Origin: Acomys russatus
Taxonomy: Eukaryota > Chordata > Mammalia > Rodentia > Muridae
Length of the DNA stretch: 64,000 nt
Assembly (NCBI RefSeq): GCF_903995435.1
Contig: NC_067153.1
Coordinates: forward strand, 8,925,651 to 8,989,650
Reading direction: 5' to 3'
Under the pieces are notes generated by a model that was not told the origin of the DNA, did not search any database, and was given only the letters and a program-made list of their open reading frames with translations. Both the position numbers and the translations under genes were made by a program. Shown in pieces: positions 57,300 to 64,000 of the stretch (position 1 is its first letter; each line of letters begins with the position of its first letter).

Positions 57300-57659
57300 T
57301 TATGTAAAATTATGAAACACAAAATAGCTCGCAAGTACTCTCAGCCCACCACTACAGCTTAACAAGTCCTCTGGCTGTACATGATAGACAGTGTGGCGAT
57401 TGGTGAGAGCATCCCTCCACATGCACTGGCAAGCCCTTGTGGAGCTCAAGTCTGGGCTTTCTTGAGCTCCAGTACTTTTCCTTGCTCTCTGCACCCAGCA
57501 CTGAGCATCCTCAGCCCACCTAGTGAGGATCTGTTTCTCAGCAGCCAACTTGTTTATTAGATCACTCAATTCATTGCTCTGGAAGCAAGGCCTGGATAAT
57601 AAGAGTCGTGACTGGAGAGCCAGCTGCCAGATGCGAATCTTAGCTTTCCTGCTTAGCAC
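57300..57659 (-). other. unexplained 119-residue open frame, not called as a gene
   Basis: It begins MLSRKAKIRIW, and residues about 28-52 (ELSDLINKLAAEKQILTRWA) have heptad-like spacing of Leu/Ile/Ala that could form a coiled coil. The region is not obviously a known repeat. There is no Kozak, splice or poly-A evidence, and I do not recognise the protein. It could be a fragment of a processed pseudogene, a retroelement gag-like remnant or chance. Confidence 0.2.
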
Positions 57660-57884
57660 AGTGGATTAACCAGCTAGTGACTTACTTATAGATGGAGCTC
57701 TGGAGAAGGCATGGGGGCTGATGTGACCCTGTGAAGCTATAGCTGGGATGAGTAGGAAGGGTGTAACAAGGAGATGGACAGTTGGGCAAGGAGTTGCTGG
57801 TAAGGACCTAGAAGGTCAAGCTAAAAAGTTAAGGTCTCATTTTTAATTTTGACAAAGAATGTATTTCTTTGACAACTCTCAGGC

Positions 57885-58500
57885 TTTTGTGATGGCTAAT
57901 CTTGGTTGTCAACCAGACACATACTTACCTGGGATGATTGGATTTCATTTGAGGAATAGTTTTCATCAGATCGGCCTGTGGGCTTCTATGTGGGGTATTT
58001 TTTAAAATTACTGCTTATTGATATAACAGCCCTTCCTTCTGTAGAAGGTGTCATCCCCAGGAAGTAGGCCTGGGCTATGGGAAAACTTGACTGCTGTGCT
58101 GGAAGCAAGCCAGCAGACAGCATCCCTCCATGGTCTCTGCTTTAGTTCCTGCATGGTAGGCTGTGCTTTTTATTTCAATGTACAGTGTACCAGGTAGGCT
58201 GGCCACCAGGTCATGCCTACATTTTCTCCTGTAAAGTTTGACCCATCCACTACAGAAGGCAGCGTTCTCTGGTTGGGGCCTTGAACTGTTACCAGAGAAT
58301 AGAAACTGAGAAGCAGTATGCATTCATTACTTATTGTCTGTTCCTGATGGGAGATATGATAATACTTCAAGCTCATGCTATCTTGACTTCCCAACCATGC
58401 CACGATGGATTGGACATTGCAAAGTAAACCTTTTCTACCTGAAGTTGCTTTTTTTTTTTCATCACAGCAGTAGACAAGGAGCCTAAGACACTAAGTGATG
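57885..58500 (+). mobile_element. unnamed rodent repeat, family R1 (copy 3)
   Basis: Sense order: 'gatggctaatcttggttgtc', 'aaccagacacatacttacct', 'catcagatcggcctgtgggc', 'gcagacagcatccctccatg', 'gtctctgctttagttcctgc', 'gaagttgctttttttttttc', 'atcacagcagtagac'. This is a high-copy rodent repeat by memory, name uncertain. The copies at 17293-17690 and 40285-40475 are inverted relatives, and 63225-63605 is a same-strand relative. Two antisense frames (77 and 82 residues) lie in it. Confidence 0.65.
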
Positions 58501-59640
58501 TAATTTTGTTTACATGTATTAGGTGATATATTTTGGTTCACACTGTTTTTCATGCCAAATATTGTTTTCTTACTTTTCTACAATTTCAAAGAGACTCTCT
58601 CTGATGCTTCCCATCTCTGATGGTAGAAAATGTAATCATGTCAGTTCCAAGTAAACACAAATTAGGAATTTTCCCCTCCGCTCCAATCCTCCCAGCTGAA
58701 ATGCTCTGCATTCCATGGGGCTTATGTAACATCAAGGCTTCAGATGACTGTGCTTGGGGAATTAGAAGCTTCGTCCAAGTCCCTCTGGTTCTCAGTGGTA
58801 GCCACACAAAGCATTTCCCTTCAGCCTTTCTGTATGCGTCGGTGTCTGTATCCATTGGCATCTCTGAAAACGCCTGTTCTATTCCTATAGTGTCCACACA
58901 TGCTGCCTCTTATGGGCTACACAGAAAAGCCAACCCTCCTTTTTTTTTACCCTTTTCTAATAAGTTAATAAATGTTCTGACTATTTGCAATATCATATAA
59001 CCTAGAGATGTGAGACATGTTCAGCTTTCCTCCCTAGGCACCGTGGTACATGGCTTTATCTTTGCTGACAACCATATTTAGGTTTTAGGATCCCTAGAAG
59101 GTTTAGTGTATCCGAGGCTCACTCAGAAGCTTGCCCCATGCAGTATACTCCATGACAGTTAGTTTTTATATTGTAAGAGCAATATGAAGAAAGTGGCATG
59201 GAGCCCTCCTTAGGAGACCTTTCCTACCTCAAATCCTCCCACTCCCCTCTTAAGCTTTCTCTCTCCTTAACCTTGTATTGTTTATAAATTAATTTTAGAA
59301 TAGAAAAAGTCATGTTTTAAAATAAAATTATCTTCTTTTTGTCTCCACTGTTTATGTATAATGTGATACATTTTTGATAATTGAATGGAAAGGCTGCCTT
59401 CAATAACTCAAAACTCATTTTTATTATTTTCCATATATTTGCTTAGCATTTTAACGTTGCTATTTAAAAAAGTTTATTTGATTTTACATGTATGTATGTG
59501 AAACCACATATATGTAGTGTAAAGGAAGCAAGAAGAGAGCATCAGATCCACTGGGATCACAGTTACAGACATTTATGAACTCAGATTCTCTGAAAGTGAA
59601 GCCAGGTAACAGAATCATTGTGTTATCTGCAGCCCTTCTA
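58501..59640. other. no recognised feature
   Basis: No supported gene. A 126-residue frame on + (58620-59000) and a 103-residue frame on - (58586-58897) overlap each other; neither shows a recognised domain. Confidence 0.35.
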
Positions 59641-59820
59641 TCTTCTTCCTTCCTTCTTTCCCTTCTTCTTCTTCTTCTTCTTCTTCTTCTTCTTCTTCTT
59701 CTTCTTCTTCTTCTTCTTCTTCTTCTTCTTCTTCTTCTTCTTCTTCTTCTTCCTCCCCCTCCTCCCCCTCCTCCTCCCCCTCCTTCTCCTCTTCCTCCTC
59801 CTCCTCTCCTCTTCCTGTTC
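59641..59820. repeat. (TTC)n then (TCC)n triplet repeat tract
   Basis: About 30 TTC/CTT triplets (59662-59752) flow into a CCT/CTC-rich tract to ~59818. Overlapping frames are poly-Leu, poly-Phe and poly-Pro artefacts. Confidence 0.98.
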
Positions 59821-60316
59821 CTTCTAGAGTTGACCCTTCTTTTCTCTATGTGACCTCTTTCTACCCCAGTATGATTTCAGGCCACACTGACTGACATCAA
59901 TACAACCTGGTATTGATAAAAGTTCTATAGAATCCAGATAAAATCTTCATTGGTATCTACCAAGAGAGATGAATGCACTATGCCCGGATTAATTTTTCTA
60001 AACTCTGTTTTATGGAAGTTCATGCCCATCTTTTCCTAAGATAAAACTTCCAAGATCTCTTTTCTTCAACAATTATAAAATTAAGGGTTTTTTAATGGTA
60101 AGCAATAGACATCTATTGTTATTTTAAGCAAAAAATGTTTATTTGGACCCCTTTTAGGTATCACAGGAATGGCACAAGGCAGGATGTAGGCATCGCCTCA
60201 CCACTGTAGTGGCAAAGAACAACTTTTGACTATGACTCACACCTGGTCTGGATTACATCATATTCTACACAGAATGTGCAGATGCCGGAGAGAAGAGCCC
60301 TGACTCCTGGGCCTGT
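59821..60316. other. no recognised feature
   Basis: No supported gene or repeat. Confidence 0.4.
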
Positions 60317-60636
60317 AAAACAAATATTCTCCACAGTTGAGTGGAGAGTGTGATATGACTTTCTCACGTACTCTGGTGCCTCACATTTGACCATGTCCCC
60401 TGGAGGGGGAGACCTGGTGGCACTCAGAGGAAGGACAGCAGGTAGCCAAGAAGAGACTTGATACCCTATGAGCATATGCAGGGGGAGGTAATCCCCTCAG
60501 GAACAGTCATAGGGGAGGGGAGTAATGGGAAAATGGGGGGGGGGAGAAATGGGAGGATACAAGGGATGGGATAACCATTGAGATGTAACAAGAATAAATT
60601 AATAAAAAAAAAAAAAAAAAAAAAAAAAAAACAAAG
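60317..60636 (+). mobile_element. L1 3' UTR, 5'-truncated, young
   Basis: Sense L1 3' end (about 60325-60600) followed by a ~29-base A tail. It differs from 38432-38720 at about nine substitutions and two small indels over ~290 bp by eye. Aaaacaaa at 60317-60324 recurs at 60628-60635 and may be the target duplication, blurred by the A tail. Confidence 0.95.
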
Positions 60637-61359
60637 AAAGATCTTACACAACAGAGGGCTTCCCTAAGATAGAAACCAAAACAGGATCATAAGAGGGGCC
60701 AAGAGTCCTTTATTTTTCCACCCTTCCTCTTTCCTTTCATATTGTTGGCAATGCCTGAATCTCATAAGTGGGTGCTGGCAACAGACCCATGTGCTAATAT
60801 CACCAGTTTTCACCTAATGTGATCACCACAGATCAATTCTAATAATTCAACAATGTGTTAAGAACATATACATACACACATGGATTTGGAAATTTTCTTT
60901 TAAAACTTCTATCAGACCTTTAAAATTTTTTCTTTGTAGTTAGTCTACAGACATTTCCCAAACATTGCTACCTTGCAGCCTTGGTTTTTTTTTTTTTTTT
61001 TCCACAGTAGTGTGGAATATAATCATAGCATGCCTTGACACTCTATGTGGGTTTTCTGTAAATTTAAAGTACACTTCTATGTAAGCTTTCCCACAAATGT
61101 GTTTTCACTAAATCTGAGCTGCCTACAGTCAATGGTGAGAAACACATCAAATACCATTTCCCTGGCTTAATAACTTTTTTCGCAACAAAACCCTTTAGAT
61201 TTTAGTTGGATGCAGACCCAGTAACTTTCAAAGGTACTTGAGTGACTTGACTGTTTGCTTCTGAGTAGATATCTTCTATTGGAGAAAGATGGCCCTAAAT
61301 TAGGATGAAGATGAAGATGCTTTTTTATATATAAAAATAAAACTATCATCTTCAGTGTT
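60637..61359. other. no recognised feature
   Basis: No supported gene; T run at about 60985-61001. Confidence 0.4.
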
Positions 61360-61560
61360 CACTACTATCGGCTAATGTTAACTGTGCCGAGCACTTTAAC
61401 GGTAGTGCTCCAGCCAATCCTGATTAAGGATCACAGGAGAGGATACAGAGTGTATATTGTGATATATTGTTATGTATAGCCTTATCTTCACTGTTCAGAT
61501 CCCCAAAAGAGTAAGTAAGAGACTTTGGTTTCAAATTTAGATGTGCTGATACAAAAGTTC
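61360..61560 (-). mobile_element. MIR SINE, diverged
   Basis: On +: 'tcggctaatgttaactgtgc', 'cgagcactttaacggtagtg', 'atagccttatcttcactgtt', 'cagatccccaaaagagtaag', 'taagagactttgg'. This parallels the reverse complement of MIR (agctaacatttattgagc, ccaggcactgtgct, ttatccccattttacagatgag, gttaagtaacttg). Confidence 0.6.
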
Positions 61561-61739
61561 ATTGATGTTAAACAGTATACTGGAAGCGATGCACTGGGGT
61601 GTGATTTGTTAAAGATAGTTTCTAAACAACACTAAAAGTCTCAATAGATGGTTATGTTCTAAGTATGTACGAAGCTGCTCCTTTGAGCAGAAGGACATTT
61701 GCTCAATGTGCCAAGACACATGGCAGGACAGGTTGTTTT

Positions 61740-61880
61740 ACACTGCTACCAGAACTCCAATTTGAACAGAATTGAAGAGAACAAAGATATTGCCTGCCTT
61801 TCTATTGCAGTCTTCCTAGCATTTTAGAAGCCGGCGCATAGCAATTGTCGAATGAACATTTGTTGAATACTGAGCTCATA
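61740..61880 (+). mobile_element. L2/MIR-like 3' end
   Basis: 'gaagccggcgcatagcaatt', 'gtcgaatgaacatttgttga' and 'atactgagc' resemble the L2 3' terminus (gcctggcacatagtagg, caataaatatttgttgaatgaa). Short and diverged. Confidence 0.45.
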
Positions 61881-62539
61881 TATAAAATCACATTCATAAA
61901 ATGAACACTGTGTTGGGTACCCAGATAAAGTGAAAATTAGAGACTATGCACATGGGAAATTTAATCTGTTTTCTCAACTCTGTTATTTGCCCATGCTCGC
62001 ATGCGTGTCTGTGTGTGTGTACATAAGCAAGTGTACACATTATTTGTGTTTTGTGGTGGGTTTAATGAAATTCTTATAATTTAAGTGTGAGTGCCATAGT
62101 AGTTTAAATTATAATATTATACATAAAATATACTTGTCAGGCATAACTGAATGTAGTTCCTGAAACCTACAAACGTATCACACAAAAGTGGTTAGGGAAC
62201 CAATTTTTTAGAACAGCAGAATAAGATAAATAAATATTTAGGCATCTATTATAATAGTTTAATTTGAGAACCATTTAAACTATAATTGTTTGTCATCTCG
62301 TATGTTTTCTATAAAATATAGTAATCTCTTCTCCTTGATCTCAATGCTTACATGTTTTATTCACTTTTGTCTTCTTTTACCTGCTAGATCTCACAGCTGA
62401 ATGTTGATTAGACACAATAATAGCTGAAATCTAATTCTGTTCTTGATGATTTTAAGAAAATTCACTAGCACACTAAAATAATTAACACAGCAAGTACATT
62501 GATTATATAACATAAGAAAACATTCTTGCATATTCACTT
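61881..62539. other. no recognised feature
   Basis: AT-rich; no supported gene or repeat. Confidence 0.35.
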
Positions 62540-63217
62540 AATAGGATAGTTATACATATCTATTTAAACAACTCAAAAAATTAAACACACAGATCACAAA
62601 ATATCCAATGAATGACTGAATAAATGATCTGGACAAATAGTTCTTAAAAGTAAAAATTCCAATGGTTTGTAAATATTAAAAAAACAACTTTTTTAGACAT
62701 AAAGGAACTACATATTGAAACTGCAATAAGATTCCATCTGACTTTTTATCAGAATGGGCACCAGGAAGAAAACAAATCAGAACAAATCCTGGCAAGGGTG
62801 TAGTGGGCAAGGCAAAGGGACCCTTACACACTCTTAATGTGGATATAAATTTAGTACAGCCACCAAAGAAATCAGTTTGGAGATTCCTCAAAATCTAAAA
62901 CTGGGAGTACCATATGTCCCAGCTGTGACAGTCCTGTTTATACACTTCAACATGCAGCAGGGAGATGACCACACACCATGTTTATTATTCATTATTCACA
63001 GCAGTTATAGAATCAGAATTTGTGTCCATTGGAAATGAACAGTGACAAAAAGGGGCCATTTTGCAATTAGTCTTGAAGAAGAATGAGATCATATAATTAG
63101 CAGGAAAATTGGTAGAAATGTAATGATAAGAAATGATATGAAAAAAATAACTAGGCTAAGAAAGAAAAACAGCATGTTACATGCAGAACCTAGACACTGT
63201 ATTCTCTATGTGTGTAT
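62540..63217 (+). mobile_element. old L1 ORF2 3' region (left part)
   Basis: L1 ORF2 landmarks in sense: 'ctatttaaacaactcaaaaa', 'gactgaataaatgatctgga', 'tgaaactgcaataagattcc', 'ggcaagggtgtagtgggcaa', 'ggaactacata', 'cagtttggagattcctcaaa', 'gtaccatatgtcccagctgt', 'gaatgagatcatataattag'. Frameshifted and dead. Interrupted by a repeat insertion near 63218. Confidence 0.82.
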
Positions 63218-63608
63218 TATTTAACATTTATTGTTAACTTGACAGATCCTAAAATGTCATAATAAAGAGTATCAACTGGATAGCTGTATTTAGCATGTAG
63301 GTGTGTGAGAGGTCATCTTGATTGTCTAAATTGATATAGGAAGGCCCAGCCCACTGTGGCTATAGCATGTAGAAGAAAACTATCTAAACATGAGACTATA
63401 AATAAGACATAGAGTAAGGCAACCATCAATGTTCCTCCATTGTTCCTGCCTTCAGGTTGCTGCCTTGGTGTCCTGTCCTGACTTCCCCTAGTGATAGACT
63501 GGGACCTAAGAGCATAAACTGAAAAAAAAAATCTGTTGATTGCCTGCTCTTCAAGATGCTTCTTGTCATGGTATCTGTCACCCTAACAGAAAACAGATGA
63601 AAACATTA
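63218..63608 (+). mobile_element. unnamed rodent repeat, family R1 (copy 4), nested in L1
   Basis: Sense order: 'gttaacttgacagatcctaa', 'gagaggtcatcttgattgtc', 'ggaaggcccagcccactgtg', 'tgccttggtgtcctgtcctg', 'acttcccctagtgatagact', 'tcttgtcatggtatctgtca', 'accctaacagaaaacag'. It shares its layout with the copy at 57885-58500. Tatgtgtgtat at 63207-63217 and 63609-63619 may be the target duplication, but the motif is low complexity. Confidence 0.65.
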
Positions 63609-63800
63609 TGTGTGTATGTATGTGAATGAAAGAGAAACTAACTCGATAGGAGAAAGGGACAAGGAAGGGAGAGAGACACGGGAGGGTAATGTGGAGTATG
63701 ACTAACAGCTAAGTACTGTGATCGAGGTGTGGAAATGTTATAACGAAACTAAGTTTGCATGTGAACCCAAATTGATTTAAATAATTATAAAATTATATTA
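63609..63800 (+). mobile_element. old L1 3' UTR (right part)
   Basis: 'gaaagagaaactaactcgat', 'ggagagagacacgggagggt' and 'aagtttgcatgtgaacc' read as the 3' UTR remnant of the L1 that starts near 62540, continuing after the nested repeat. Confidence 0.6.
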
Positions 63801-63937
63801 GATGCTATATATTCTGCAAGGACTCTCAGATTTCTACAACTGAGTGTGTTGTTGTCATATTATTGCCCCTCAGCTTTAAATTCACCAGTCATTGCCTACG
63901 CTGCACAAACTGAGTAACCCCTTTACGTATTTTTTCC
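63801..63937. other. no recognised feature
   Basis: Short unique-looking stretch between two L1s. Confidence 0.4.
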
Positions 63938-64000
63938 AGCTTTTTTTAATTAATTATTCTTGACATCTCAATGTTTATCCCATCCCTTGTATCCTCCCAT
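63938..64000 (-). mobile_element. L1 3' end, cut by window edge
   Basis: T-rich tail, then 'cttgacatctcaatgtttat' and 'cccttgtatcctcccat' in antisense, matching 24400-24435 and 41690-41732. The rest lies beyond the window. Confidence 0.92.

Noticed and set aside
58586..59000. Overlapping 103- and 126-residue frames on opposite strands
   Set aside because: Neither shows a domain or gene context. Overlapping antisense frames of this size occur by chance.
59575..59853. Poly-Leu and poly-Phe frames that might look like membrane segments
   Set aside because: They are the TTC/TCC triplet tract read in different frames.
1..64000. CRISPR array, operon, phage or bacterial defence system
   Set aside because: The repeat content is clearly mammalian (rodent). 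There are no spaced direct-repeat arrays of CRISPR type and no compact gene clusters.

Overview
This window looks like non-coding euchromatic DNA from a muroid rodent. The evidence is its dispersed repeats: B1 SINEs with the 'tagaccaggctggcct' core, B2/B3 and B4/RSINE-type SINEs, a rodent URR1-type hAT element, MaLR (MT-type) LTRs, Lx-type L1 3' ends, and a young L1 subfamily with a distinctive 3' UTR. The B1 and L1 variants read to me as more hamster/vole-like than mouse or rat. That species impression comes from memory of repeat families and was not tested.

I found no convincing protein-coding gene, exon, tRNA, rRNA or ncRNA gene. The open frames present are short and mostly fall in microsatellites (poly-CV, poly-HT, poly-YI peptides), SINEs, L1 3' ends or LTRs. 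The window is best read as intergenic DNA or the inside of a very large intron.

Layout: 1-5.6 kb has a perfect palindrome beside a TG/TA microsatellite, two MIRs, two 7SL-derived SINEs and an URR1 hAT copy nested in an older repeat. 5.6-17 kb is mostly unique sequence with three B1s, a ~1.45 kb unnamed rodent element (12.5-14.0 kb) and simple repeats. 17-24 kb has an unnamed rodent repeat, a long CA/GA array, a MaLR LTR and an L1 3' end. 24-27.5 kb has a 5'-inverted (twin-primed) L1 with a perfect 12-bp target duplication, then an old L1 ORF2 remnant. 28.8 kb has a four-unit, 26-bp tandem array of nuclear-receptor-like half-sites. 35-42 kb is repeat-dense: a second 5'-inverted L1, MaLR LTRs, a diverged local duplication, a GC-rich patch with a strong quadruplex motif, an L2 and a young L1 with a perfect 16-bp duplication. 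44-52 kb has an Lx L1, several SINEs and a 40-bp minisatellite. 53 kb has a solo class-II-like LTR with TG...CA ends and a 6-bp duplication. 56-60 kb has two long GAA/TTC tracts in opposite orientation. 60-64 kb has a young L1 3' end, a MIR and an old L1 interrupted by another repeat.

No genes act together here and I see no new gene system. The most informative items are the two twin-primed L1s, the 26-bp nuclear-receptor half-site array at 28.8 kb, an unexplained perfect 32-bp direct repeat (41.07/42.12 kb), the ~175-bp local duplication (36.6/37.4 kb), the solo LTR and the minus-strand G-quadruplex motif.
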